Shown piece after piece: positions 43,707-52,420 of a DNA stretch of 64,000 nucleotides. The DNA comes from Deltaproteobacteria bacterium (GTDB lineage Bacteria > JADJOY01), in NCBI GenBank assembly GCA_016713535.1, contig JADJOY010000009.1, forward strand, positions 259,501 through 323,500, read 5' to 3'. The position numbers and the translations under genes are program-made. Under the pieces are notes generated by a model. That model was not told the DNA's origin, ran no database searches, and saw nothing but the letters and a program-made list of their open reading frames with translations. Numbering within the stretch: the first letter of the stretch is position 1; each line of letters starts with the position of its first letter.

Positions 43707-46451
43707 TCACGCCAGCGGCGTGAGCAGCAGCCGCGCGTCCACCACCACCGCGCCGTCGCCGGGCGGCATCACCCGGATCGGGCTCAGGTCGAGCTCGGTC
43801 AGCTCCGGGATCACCTCGACGAGGGCGGCGACTCGCTGGATGACCCGCGCGAGCGCGCCGCGATCACCCGCGGGAGCGCCGCGGAAGCCGTCGAGCAGCC
43901 GCTTGCTGCGCAGCTTCTCGATCATCTCGGCGGCGTCGAGGTCGCTCACCGGCGCGAGCCGGAACGACACGTCGTGGAGCAGCTCCACCTGCGCGCCGCC
44001 GAGCCCACACACCACCAGCGGTCCGAACGTGGCCTCGCTCGCGATCCCGACGAACGCATCGATGCCGCCCTGGATCTCGCGCTGCAGCAGCACCGCCTCG
44101 AGCTGCATGCCGGCGCGGCGCATCCGGTCCTTGAGCGTTGCGACCGCCGTCTCGACCTCGCGCCGCGTGGTGGCGCCGACGATCACGCCCCCGACCTCGC
44201 TCTTGCGCGACAGCCCTGGCGCGATCGCCTTCACCACCAGCGGATACCCGAGCTCGTCCGCGCCGTCGCCCGCTCCGTCGAGGGTCGCGAGCATCGTCTC
44301 GGCGTGGTGCAGCCCGGCGGCGCGCACCAGCGTGGTCAGGTCCATCGGCGCCACCCACGTCGGCCGTCCCTTCGCCTCGGCCAGCACCCGGTCGACCACG
44401 GCGCGGATCGCGCTCACCGCGAACGGATCGAAGTGGAAGATCTCGCCGCGCGGCCGCCGTCGCCACCGTGAGTAGCGATGCACTGCCGCGAGCGCCTGCG
44501 CCGCGTTCTCTGGAAAGGCGAACACCGGGATGCGCCCGCGCGGGCCGTCGTGGAGCACGGCTGGAGCGCCGCGCGCGCTCACGTACACGGCGATCACCGG
44601 CTTCTCCTTCGGCACCGCGCCCGCGGCCGCCGCGAGCGCCTCGGCGATCTCCTCGGGCGAGCCCACGTAGGGCTGCACGAACACCGCCACCACCGCGTCC
44701 ACCGAGTCGTCCGCGCCGACCACCTCCACCGCCCGGGCGAACTGGGACGGGGTCGCCTCACCGATGGTGTCCACCGGGTTCCCGAGCGAAGCGTGCGGCG
44801 ACAGGAACGTCGAGAGCTTGGTGCGAGTGGAGGCCTCGAGCTCGGGCACCACCAGTCCGACGTCCTCGCACGCGTCCGCGAGCAGGATCCCGGGTCCACC
44901 GGCGTTCGTGACGATCCCCACCCTCGGCCCCGCCGGCACGGGCTGGGTGGAGAGCAGCGAAGCCACGTCGAAGAGACCCTCGAGGGTGCGCGCGCGGATC
45001 ACGCCCGCCTGCTCGAAGAGCGCGTCCACCGCCACGTCCGAGTTGGCGAGCGCCGCCGAGTGGCTCGCGGCGGCGCGGCTGCCGGCGCGCGAGCGCCCCG
45101 ACTTCACCGCGATGATCGGCTTGATGCGCGCCACGTCCGGCGCCACGCGCGCGAACTTCCGCGGGTTGCCGAAGCTCTCGAGGTAGAGCGCGATGACCTC
45201 GGTGCGCGGATCCTCGGCCCAGTAAGCGAGCAGGTCGTTGCCCGAGACGTCGGCCTTGTTGCCGACGGACACGAAGTGCGAGATGCCGAGGCCGCGGCGC
45301 TTGGCGTCGTCGAGGAGCGCGATGCCGAGCGCTCCGCTCTGCGACAGGAAGCCGACGTTGCCGGCCGGCGGGGAGGTCGGCGAGAAGGTCGCGTCGAGGG
45401 CCACGTCCGGGTTGGTGTTGATGACGCCCATGCAGTTCGGGCCCACCAGCCGCATCCCCGATTCGCGGGCGCGCTCGCGTAGCCGCCGCTCCACGGCTCG
45501 GCCGTCGCTCGACACCTCCGCGAAGCCGGCGGTGATCACCACCAGCCCGCGCACTCCCGCGCGCACGCAGTCGGCGACCACGTCCTCGACGGCCGCGGCC
45601 GGCACGACGACGATCGCGAGGTCGACGGGCTGACCGATCGCGCTCACGCGCGGGAACGCCGGCAGGCCCGCGACGCGCTTGGCGACCAGGTGGACCGGAT
45701 AGATCGGTCCAGCGAAGCCGTGCCGCACCAGGTTGCGGATCAGCGTGTGCCCGATGGTCCGCGGCTGCCGCGAGGCACCCACGACCGCGATCGAACGTGG
45801 CTCGAGGATGGCGCGTAGGCTCTCGGCGGCGGCGTGACGCTCACGGCTGTGCTCGGCCTTGAGCACCGCGGTGGTCTCGGCCACCGGGAACGACACGTGG
45901 AAGACCCCGCCCTCGAACGAGCGCTTGGCGCGGAAGCCGCTGTGCGCGAACACCTCGAGCATCTGGTTGTTCTCGCCCAGCACGTCGGCCTCGAAGAGCT
46001 CGATCCCGTTGGCGCGGGCCAGCCGCGCGAGGTGCTCGAGCAGGAGCGTGCCGATGCCGCGTCCCTGGTGGGCGTCGTCGACGGCGAACGCGACGTCGGC
46101 ATGGCCGTGATCGGCGGCCGGACCGTCGCCGAGCCCGATGTATCGCCCGACTCCGATCGTGCGCTCGGTGTCGGCGTCGCGGAGCGTGACCGCGAGCCCC
46201 ACGTGGTTCACGAAGTCGAGCTCGGTGAAGCGCACCAGCTCTTCCTCGGTCAGGCGCTTCTTCGTGCCCATGAACCGGAAGTAGATGGAGCGTGGGCTCA
46301 GGCGCTGGAAGAGATCGACGAGCGCCGCCTTGTCGTCCGGGCGGATGGCGCGGATCAGCACCGAGCCGCCGTCCTTGAGGACCTCCTGCACCGAATAGGT
46401 GTGCAGGTCGGCGGGCAGCGGCTCGGTCCAGAAGGTGCTGCGGTCTTGCAT
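43707..46451 (-). CDS. Pat-like protein acetyltransferase / ADP-forming acyl-CoA synthetase fusion
   Basis: 914 residues from the ATG at 46451. The N-terminal 200 residues are a GNAT domain (LIRAIRPDDKAALVDLFQRL, DDAHQGRGIGTLLLEHLA, DVLGENNQMLEVFAHSGFR). Then comes the ADP-forming acyl-CoA synthetase core: CoA-binding AVVGASRQPRTIGHTLIRNL, GPNCMGVINTNP, succinyl-CoA-ligase-like GNKADVSGNDLLAYWAEDP with SHSAALA (the phospho-His loop) and VTNAGGPGIL, and a C-terminal ATP-grasp domain (YPLVVKAIAPGLSRKSEVGG, ELDLSPIRVMP). The order differs from E. coli Pat, where GNAT is C-terminal; N-terminal GNAT forms occur in other bacteria. Such proteins acetylate acyl-CoA synthetases and other enzymes on Lys; no cNMP domain is fused here, unlike the mycobacterial enzyme. 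Confidence 0.85.
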   Translation of the reverse strand: MQDRSTFWTEPLPADLHTYSVQEVLKDGGSVLIRAIRPDDKAALVDLFQRLSPRSIYFRFMGTKKRLTEEELVRFTELDFVNHVGLAVTLRDADTERTIGVGRYIGLGDGPAADHGHADVAFAVDDAHQGRGIGTLLLEHLARLARANGIELFEADVLGENNQMLEVFAHSGFRAKRSFEGGVFHVSFPVAETTAVLKAEHSRERHAAAESLRAILEPRSIAVVGASRQPRTIGHTLIRNLVRHGFAGPIYPVHLVAKRVAGLPAFPRVSAIGQPVDLAIVVVPAAAVEDVVADCVRAGVRGLVVITAGFAEVSSDGRAVERRLRERARESGMRLVGPNCMGVINTNPDVALDATFSPTSPPAGNVGFLSQSGALGIALLDDAKRRGLGISHFVSVGNKADVSGNDLLAYWAEDPRTEVIALYLESFGNPRKFARVAPDVARIKPIIAVKSGRSRAGSRAAASHSAALANSDVAVDALFEQAGVIRARTLEGLFDVASLLSTQPVPAGPRVGIVTNAGGPGILLADACEDVGLVVPELEASTRTKLSTFLSPHASLGNPVDTIGEATPSQFARAVEVVGADDSVDAVVAVFVQPYVGSPEEIAEALAAAAGAVPKEKPVIAVYVSARGAPAVLHDGPRGRIPVFAFPENAAQALAAVHRYSRWRRRPRGEIFHFDPFAVSAIRAVVDRVLAEAKGRPTWVAPMDLTTLVRAAGLHHAETMLATLDGAGDGADELGYPLVVKAIAPGLSRKSEVGGVIVGATTRREVETAVATLKDRMRRAGMQLEAVLLQREIQGGIDAFVGIASEATFGPLVVCGLGGAQVELLHDVSFRLAPVSDLDAAEMIEKLRSKRLLDGFRGAPAGDRGALARVIQRVAALVEVIPELTELDLSPIRVMPPGDGAVVVDARLLLTPLA

Positions 46452-46541
46452 GCGACCCTCGTCGGCGCGCCGGGGCTCGAGCGGGCACGCGCGCCGGAGC
46501 GTACTCCGAACCGGCCGTCGCGCCACGTCGGGTGAGGGAGC

Positions 46542-46632
46542 CTCGTGGCATCGCCACGAGCACTTCGCGCGCCGGCGACGAAAGGTAGAATGCCGTGCTA
46601 GCGTGCCAAACGGGCTCGTCGGGCCCGACGAG
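46542..46632. promoter_or_regulatory. Palindromes in the divergent gap before the PP2C gene
   Basis: The 191-base gap between the divergent Pat-like and PP2C genes has CTCGTGGC/GCCACGAG at 46542-46560 and a perfect 18-base palindrome, CTCGTCGGGCCCGACGAG, at 46615-46632, ending ten bases before the PP2C ATG. A TAGAAT at about 46585-46590 could be a -10 box. The palindrome lies where an operator would block transcription or initiation; no regulator can be named. Confidence 0.35.
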
Positions 46633-46642
46633 ATTCCCTTAC

Positions 46643-47392
46643 ATGCCCTCGTTCCGCGTCGCCTCCAAGACGGACTTCGGTAAGGTCCGTTCGCACAACG
46701 AAGATTTCCGCATCGTCGAGGAGCCGCGTGACGGCCGGCCCTACGGCGTGCTGGTGCTGTGCGACGGCATGGGCGGCTCGGCGAGCGGCGAGGTGGCGAG
46801 CGAGCTCGCTGCGCACACGATCCTCGAGCACGTCCACGCCCACTACGCGAACGGCAAGCCGCCCCACGAAATCCTCGACGACGCGCTGCAGGTCGCGCAG
46901 CAGCGTCTCGCCGCTCATCAGAACCAGCATCCCGAGACCCTCGGCATGGGCTGCACGGCGATGGCGGCGATCCTCGACGGCGCGGCGCTCGCGGTGGCGC
47001 ACGTCGGCGACTGCCGGTGCTACGTGTCGACCGAGGACGCCATCAAGAGCATCACCCTCGACCACTCGTGGGCCGCCGAGCTCTTCCGCGCCGGCGCCTT
47101 GCCCAACGAGGAGGCGGTGCGGAACCACCACCAGCGCCACATCCTGACCCGCTATCTGGGCGGGCGGGAGCCGGGCCGGGTGGAGGTCGACCGGGTCCAG
47201 CACGAGCTCGCGGTGGGGGATCGGGTGCTGCTCTGCACCGACGGGCTGTGGGATCTCGTGAGCGACGCGGAGATCCAGCGAATCGTGCGTGGCGCGGCCC
47301 CCGAGAAGGCGGTCGACCAGCTCGTCGACGCGGCCAACCGCGAGGGTGGCCGGGACAACGTCACGGTGATCGTCCTCGAACGCACGGTCTGA
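46643..47392 (+). CDS. PP2C-family serine/threonine protein phosphatase
   Basis: 249 residues, metal-dependent phosphatase with all motifs: VRSHNEDF (motif 1 Asp equivalent in NED), VLVLCDGMGGSASGEVAS (motif 2, DGMGG), AVAHVGDCRCYV (GDCR), LLCTDGLWDLVSDAEI (DGLWD) and GGRDNVTVIVLE (RDN). There is no membrane segment, so it is cytoplasmic. It should reverse Ser/Thr phosphorylation of a Hanks-type kinase; no kinase is in the window. An 18-base palindrome sits just before the start. The 268 bases after it, up to the Hsp20 gene, show only GC-rich inverted repeats. Confidence 0.9.
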   Translation: MPSFRVASKTDFGKVRSHNEDFRIVEEPRDGRPYGVLVLCDGMGGSASGEVASELAAHTILEHVHAHYANGKPPHEILDDALQVAQQRLAAHQNQHPETLGMGCTAMAAILDGAALAVAHVGDCRCYVSTEDAIKSITLDHSWAAELFRAGALPNEEAVRNHHQRHILTRYLGGREPGRVEVDRVQHELAVGDRVLLCTDGLWDLVSDAEIQRIVRGAAPEKAVDQLVDAANREGGRDNVTVIVLERTV

Positions 47393-47660
47393 CGGCCGAG
47401 CGCGTTCCGCCGCCGCCTCCGGGCCAACGCGGGAACGGGCCCCACGGGGTGTGGGCCGCTCTCGTTTCAGGCGCGTAACCCTCGTTCGGGTGGTGCCGCG
47501 GCCGTGTGCGGGCCGTCGCGGATCCTCCAACGATTGCGCGCATCGCCGGCACCTCGCCGGGGCGCTCCGCGGCCGCCGTTCCGAGCGCCTCGGGCACGAC
47601 CCTTGCGCGCTTTCCGGTCGAGACGCGGGTGTCCTCGATGGGCGCCCGGGGAGGTGGGTC

Positions 47661-48179
47661 ATGTTGAAGGCGAAAGAGAGAGAGGCGGTCGCGAAGACGC
47701 AGAAAGCGGACGTCATTCCGCTTCGTCGTCCGCACGACATGATCACGCGCTGGGAAGACGAGATGGGTCACTACTTCGAGGACTTCTGGCGCAGGCCGCT
47801 GCCCAGCCTGTGGAACCTCGAGCGCATGATGCCGCGCGCGCCGCTCGGCCTGCGCATGCCGCCCGTCGACCTGTTCGAGGAAGCCGACGCCGTGGTCGTG
47901 AAGGCCGAGCTGCCCGGCATGGCGAAGGAGGAACTCGAGATCACCCTCACCGACCACACCCTGATGCTGAAGGGGGAGAAGAAGCGGGAAGAGGAGACCA
48001 AGGAGAAGGACTACACCGTGATGGAGCGCAGCTACGGCAGCTTCGCGCGCGCCATCGGTCTGCCCTGCGAGGTCAAGGCCGAGCAGGTGAAGGCCACCTT
48101 CAAGGACGGCGTGCTCGAGATCCGGATGCCGAAGAGCGAGGAAGCGAAGAAGCGCAGCGTCACCGTAAAGGTCGAGTGA
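47661..48179 (+). CDS. Hsp20-family small heat-shock protein
   Basis: 172 residues; GGGGAGGTGGG precedes the ATG. The alpha-crystallin domain starts at PPVDLFEEADAVVVKAELPG, continues LEITLTDHTLMLKGEKK and YGSFARAIGLP, and ends GVLEIRMPKSEEAKKRSVTV with the GVLEI motif of bacterial family members. The N-terminal part (DMITRWEDEMGHYFEDFWRR) is the usual oligomerisation helix. It is an ATP-independent holdase. The next gene starts 49 bases on, with a perfect ribosome site, and belongs to a family often linked to stress operons. Confidence 0.92.
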   Translation: MLKAKEREAVAKTQKADVIPLRRPHDMITRWEDEMGHYFEDFWRRPLPSLWNLERMMPRAPLGLRMPPVDLFEEADAVVVKAELPGMAKEELEITLTDHTLMLKGEKKREEETKEKDYTVMERSYGSFARAIGLPCEVKAEQVKATFKDGVLEIRMPKSEEAKKRSVTVKVE

Positions 48180-48228
48180 CGAGGCGCCCGGCGAACGGAA
48201 GTCGTGCGTGGTGGCGAAGGAGGAGGTC

Positions 48229-48735
48229 ATGATTCCCCGAACGTGCGTGGTGGTGGCGGATGGAGGTCGAGCGCGTCTGTTCACGATCGAGAGCGAGGTG
48301 GGGCCGGATCTCGCCGACTACCCGCACCTGATCGAGCGCGAAGGGATGGTGAACGCCGCCGTCGGGGTGAGCGCGATGAACCACAGCGACGACCACGGCA
48401 CCGGTCGCCGCACGATGTTCCGTGCCGGGCCGACGCACGGCTACGAGGATCGCTGGGACCGCGAGGAGATCCGGCTGAAGAGGAAGTTCGCGCGCGACGT
48501 GGCGGAGGAGGCGCTGCGATTCGCGACCGAGGCGGGTGTGTTCCAGGTCTTGCTGGTGGCCGAGCCACGCATGCTCGGGCTGCTGCGCAAGCACCACGGG
48601 ATGTTCGAGAAGGCGCACATCCGCTGTGCCGAGCACGCAGGCGACGTGACCAAGCTGAACGCGGCCGCCGTGCACCAGTGGATGGCCGCCGCCGGCCTCG
48701 TCGCCGCTCCCGCGACGCTCGCCGCGGTGGCGTGA
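48229..48735 (+). CDS. Host-attachment-protein family (AtsE-like)
   Basis: 168 residues. The ATG at 48229 is chosen because AAGGAGGT lies five bases upstream. The sequence opens with PRTCVVVADGGRARLFTI, the family start, continues DHGTGRRTMF and DRWDREEIRLKRKFARDVAE, and ends ELxK-like with VTKLNAAAVHQWM. The family was named from a plant-attachment gene but the fold is close to eRF1-domain or VLRF1-like proteins, and a role in ribosome or stress biology is plausible. It follows the Hsp20 gene on the same strand, which favours the stress view. The stop is followed at once by the start of the 200-bp repeat array. Confidence 0.75.
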   Translation: MIPRTCVVVADGGRARLFTIESEVGPDLADYPHLIEREGMVNAAVGVSAMNHSDDHGTGRRTMFRAGPTHGYEDRWDREEIRLKRKFARDVAEEALRFATEAGVFQVLLVAEPRMLGLLRKHHGMFEKAHIRCAEHAGDVTKLNAAAVHQWMAAAGLVAAPATLAAVA

Positions 48736-48780
48736 GCCCGCGGTAGCGCGCGGGCGGCGGGCCCCGCGGCCGCCCGGGTG

Positions 48781-50122
48781 TGAGATCGCTCGGCGCACGG
48801 GTGTCCGTCTCGAGCGGGATCGCCGGTGCTGCGTCCGTGGCGCGGATCGCCGATCGGGAAATCGGGCGCGCTGGCGCACGCCCCTACACCAGCGGTGCGA
48901 GTCGAACGTCACGAATCGATCGGGAACACCGATCGGACCTCGCACGGGTGTGTAGGGGCGGCCGCGAGGCCGCCCGGGTGTGAGATCGCTCGGCGCACGG
49001 GTGTCCGTCTCGAGCGGGATCGCCGGTGCTGCGGCCACGGCGCGGATCGCCGATCGGGAAATCGGGCGCGCTGGCGCACGCCCCTACACCAGCGGTGCGA
49101 GTCGAACGTCACGAATCGATCGGGAACACCGATCGGACCGCAGGGTGTGTAGGGGCGCGAGGCCGCGGGGGGGAGATCGCTCGGCGCACGGGGGTGTCGG
49201 GGGATCGCCGGTGCTGCGTCCGTGGCGCGGATCGTCGATCTGGAAATCGGGCGCGCTGGCGCACGCCCCTACACCAGCGGTGCGAGTCGAACGTCACGAA
49301 TCGATCGGGAACACCGATCGGACCGCACGGGGGGGGGGGGCGGCCGGCCGCCTGGGTGAGATCGCTCGGCGCACGGGTGTCCGTCTCGAGCGGGATCGCC
49401 GGTGCTGCGTCCACGGCGCGGATCGCCGATCGGGAAATCGGGCGCGCTGGCGCACGCCCCTACACCAGCGGTGCGAGTCGAACGTCACGAATCGATCGGG
49501 AACACCGATCGGACCTCGCACGGGTGTGTAGGGGCGGCCGTGAGGCCGCCGGGTGTGAGATCGCTCGGCGCACGGGTGTCCGTCTCGAGCGGGATCGCCG
49601 GTGCTGCGGCCACGGCGCGGATCGCCGATCGGGAAATCGGGCGCGCTGGCGCACGCCCCTACACCAGCGGTGCGAGTCGAACGTCACGAATCGATCGGGA
49701 ACACCGATCGGACCTCGCACGGGTGTGTAGGGGCGGCCGTGAGGCCGCCCGGGTGTGAGATCGCTCGGCGCACGGGTGTCCGTCTCCGAGCGGGATCGCC
49801 GGTGCTGCGGCCGCGGCGCGGATCGGCGAGCGTGAAATCGGGCGGGGTGGCGCACGCCGCGGGCCCGGGGGGGGGCCGGGGGGGCCCCCGCCCCCCCCCG
49901 GGGCCCGGCGGCGCCCCCCCCCCCCCCCCGGCCCCCGCCCCCCCGGCCCCCCCCGGCCCGCCGGGCCCCCCCCCCCCCCGGGGGGGGGGGGGCCCCGAGG
50001 CCCCCCGGGGGGGGGGGGGGGGGGGGCCTACACCAGCGGTGCGAGTCGAACGTCACGAATCGATCGGGAACACCGATCGGACCTCGCACGGGTGTGTAGG
50101 GGCGGCCGTGAGGCCGCCCGGG
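48781..50122. repeat. Tandem array of about 200-bp hairpin repeats (six units)
   Basis: Units start at 48781, 48981, 49172, 49357, 49556 and 49756 (lengths 200, 191, 185, 199, 200, and a last unit split by a G/C block). Each begins TGAGATCGCTCGGCGCACGG. In unit 1, 48879-48960 folds on itself: CGCCCCTACACC with GGTGTGTAGGGGCG, GTGCGAG with CTCGCAC, and an inner CGATCGG/CCGATCG pair with a five-base loop. Each unit ends with GGCGGCC-GCGA-GGCCGCC or a close form. Units differ by a few bases, so they are not recent exact copies. There is no direct-repeat/spacer structure. Reading frames that cross the array share its repetition in both strands and are not genes. Confidence 0.85.
49857..50029. other. 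Low-complexity G/C block, suspected assembly artefact
   Basis: About 170 bases made almost only of G and C runs (runs of 9 to 18 identical bases) replace the middle of the sixth 200-bp unit, which resumes at 50030 with TACACCAGCGGTGCGAG. A shorter G run is at 49329-49340 in unit 3. Real sequence of this sort is very rare; collapsed or low-quality consensus in a hairpin repeat is the likelier source. Confidence 0.75.
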
Positions 50123-50161
50123 GTCGAGATCGATCGGCCCACGTCTCGCCCGGGGACGCGG

Positions 50162-51526
50162 TCACGGCTCGGCGGGGGCGCGTAGCGCGCTCAGGTCTTG
50201 CTCGGCGGCGGCGGCGAAGTCGCGACCGGCGCGCAGCCAGTCGGCGATCGAGAACGAGTCGGTCGCCCAGCGCGCCATCGCCTGCGCGAAGTCGAGCGAC
50301 GCCGAACGCGGCAGCTCGGCGCCGCCGCTCAGCACCATCTGGTGAAAGCCCGTTGCCTCACCGCTCGGCGCCGACACCAGGCTCACCTGGAAGGTGCGGA
50401 TCAGCGACTCGCGGAGCTGCCCGAGCGGCAACATCCACTCGACCAGCGCGGGAGCGTCGGAGATCGAGCGGAGGCGGAGCTGCCAGTCCGCCTTCGTCCC
50501 CGTGGGATCGCCGAGGTAGCGCGCCGCGAGCTCGCTCGCCGGCATCTCGAACGAGCCCACCCGCACCGGACCGAGCTTGAAGAGCACCGCGCTCGCCTGC
50601 GCCTCGAGCCGAAAGCTCGCGTCTCGGGCCAGATCGAACGAGACGGGTTCGACGGCCCCGGCCGCGTCGCGGAGGGGCTGCTGGCCGTCGCTCCACAGGA
50701 GCTCGCCGTCGCGGACCCACTCGTGAGCACGGAACACGCGCTCGCCGCCGTCGAAGGTGAACGTGGCGAGCACCCGGCCGCGGTCGTCGCCGACCCGCCA
50801 GCGCACCTCGCGGGCCCACGAGAGCAGCTTTCCCAGGCTCGGGTAGCTCTCGTCGAGGGCGTCCTCGTCGAGCGGCGCCTCGATCGCGAGCGCCGTGAAG
50901 TCGGCGCCTTGCGACGGCGCCAGCATCTTCACCCGGGTGAGGTCGACGACGTGGCTCGACCAGCTCGCGAGGCGGGGCAGGTCGCGCTTGTACGCCTCCA
51001 CGATCGCGGCGTCCGACCCGCCGAGCTGGGCCAGCATCGCGCGATTGAGCGCGATCACGTCCGCGGGGGTGAGCCCCACCACCGAGCGAAACGAGAGCCG
51101 CGAGCGCCTGAGCTCGCTCTCGCTCTGCGCCTCGGCGCGCAGCACGAAGTCTCCGAGCTCGTGCGGCGGCGGATCCCCGAGCTCGTCGAGCCAGTCGAGG
51201 ACCGGTTCGTCCGCGGTCGCCGAGCCGCGCACGTAGACCTTCCCGTCCTCGCCCTTGGCGAGCGGTGTCACCGCGCTCTCGAGGCGCTCGTCGTTCACGA
51301 GCAGCGCGTCGAGCATGCGCCGGCTCGTTCGCGCGAACGCGATCGAGCGGTCGAGGTCGAGGACCCGCACCGCGGACGCGAAGTCGGTAGCGGCGACCTT
51401 CGGGGCCGGGGCGTCCGCGGCGACTGGCGAGAGCGCGTCCGCGGCAACCGCCGCCGGGGGGCCGGCCGCGACGAGGCTCGCCGCGAAGGCCCACGCGAGC
51501 GTGTTGCGGAACACGGGGGTGCGCAT
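50162..51526 (-). CDS. Exported protein of unknown function
   Basis: 454 residues with a signal peptide (LAWAFAASLVAAGPPAAVAAD). I do not recognise the family. The N-terminal part has a helix-rich stretch (SAVRVLDLDRSIAFARTSRR), then VKMLAPSQGADFTALAIEA, beta-rich parts with WRVGDDRGRVLATFTFDGG and FRAHEWVRDGELLWSDGQQ, and a C-terminal helix (SIADWLRAGRDFAAAAEQDL). There are no cysteines in the mature part that suggest metal or heme sites and no membrane helices. It is probably periplasmic. It is divergent from the next exported-protein gene and ends 39 bases from the hairpin-repeat array. Confidence 0.6.
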   Translation of the reverse strand: MRTPVFRNTLAWAFAASLVAAGPPAAVAADALSPVAADAPAPKVAATDFASAVRVLDLDRSIAFARTSRRMLDALLVNDERLESAVTPLAKGEDGKVYVRGSATADEPVLDWLDELGDPPPHELGDFVLRAEAQSESELRRSRLSFRSVVGLTPADVIALNRAMLAQLGGSDAAIVEAYKRDLPRLASWSSHVVDLTRVKMLAPSQGADFTALAIEAPLDEDALDESYPSLGKLLSWAREVRWRVGDDRGRVLATFTFDGGERVFRAHEWVRDGELLWSDGQQPLRDAAGAVEPVSFDLARDASFRLEAQASAVLFKLGPVRVGSFEMPASELAARYLGDPTGTKADWQLRLRSISDAPALVEWMLPLGQLRESLIRTFQVSLVSAPSGEATGFHQMVLSGGAELPRSASLDFAQAMARWATDSFSIADWLRAGRDFAAAAEQDLSALRAPAEP

Positions 51527-51717
51527 GGCGCGCCATCGTACTTCCCGGTGTGACGGCCGCCCAACCGGTCAGGAGCCCGTTGCGCATCGTGCTTCGCGCC
51601 GCAACAGGCACTCAGGGCCGTAGCGCTCGCGGCACTTCTCGCGGCCGCGCCCGGTCTGGGTACGATGGTATGGTCACCTCTTCCTTCGAGCCGGCCCCGT
51701 CGCCGATCCCGGCCCCG

Positions 51718-52305
51718 ATGCGCACCTTCCCCCACCCGCTCCGCGTCGCCCGCCGTTCGGTCGGGGCCACCGCTGGACTCATGTTCGCGGTGGTGTTGCT
51801 GCTGGTGGGCTCACACGCCCTCGCGCAGGGCACGCCCGGCGCACCGCGATCGGGCACACCCGCGAGCAACGCGCCGCCGGCCGACCCGACGGATCCGCCG
51901 GGTGGCCCGCCGCCTCCGGCGATCGGTCGCCCCGGCCGGGTGCTGGTCTCGACCGGGGTCATTCACGGCTGGACGGGCATGAAGCTCATGATTCGCGCCA
52001 CCACGCTCTCCGGGCTGGTGGGTGCGCGGCTGTGCGTCGACATCACCGACGACGAGTTCGCGTTGCGCGAGACCTCGCTCCAGGAGATGCCCGCCGACCA
52101 GGACGCGTGTGGCGGAGCGACGGCGGTGGCCGAGTTCCCGGCGGGCGACGCCTTCGTCTCGGCGCGCGTGGTTCGCCCGGGCCAGAAGGACCCGCTGGCC
52201 TCGGTCGCCATCACCGTGACCGTGAACGGTGACACGCCCGTGGCGCTCGACGGCGCGCGCCTCTCGCGCCGCGAGCACAAGCACCCCGCCACGCCGATCC
52301 ACTGA
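51718..52305 (+). CDS. Small exported protein of unknown function
   Basis: 195 residues from the ATG at 51718, chosen because it gives a normal signal peptide (VARRSVGATAGLMFAVVLLL ending SHALAQ); an ATG at 51670 adds 16 residues. After the signal comes a Pro/Gly-rich linker (GNAP- and PPGGPPPP-like), then a small beta-rich domain (VLVSTGVIHGWTGMKLMIRA, LCVDITDDEFALRETSL, DAFVSARVVRPGQKDPLASV, ITVTVNGDTPVAL) with two Cys that may pair. No family is recognised. The domain could be a carbohydrate- or surface-binding module. Confidence 0.5.
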   Translation: MRTFPHPLRVARRSVGATAGLMFAVVLLLVGSHALAQGTPGAPRSGTPASNAPPADPTDPPGGPPPPAIGRPGRVLVSTGVIHGWTGMKLMIRATTLSGLVGARLCVDITDDEFALRETSLQEMPADQDACGGATAVAEFPAGDAFVSARVVRPGQKDPLASVAITVTVNGDTPVALDGARLSRREHKHPATPIH

Positions 52306-52420
52306 GCCGGCGGGGCGCTCGCCCGACGGCGGGACCACCCGACCCGCGCACGACCACCTCGCCGCGGGGCGACGGCAAGGATTACAACGCCCGGGCGACC
52401 GCTCCCGAGGAACCGCACCC

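Noticed and set aside
48781-50185. Repeated open frames in the 200-bp array, on both strands
   Set aside because: They follow the repeat and exist in both directions with no protein-like bias or ribosome sites.
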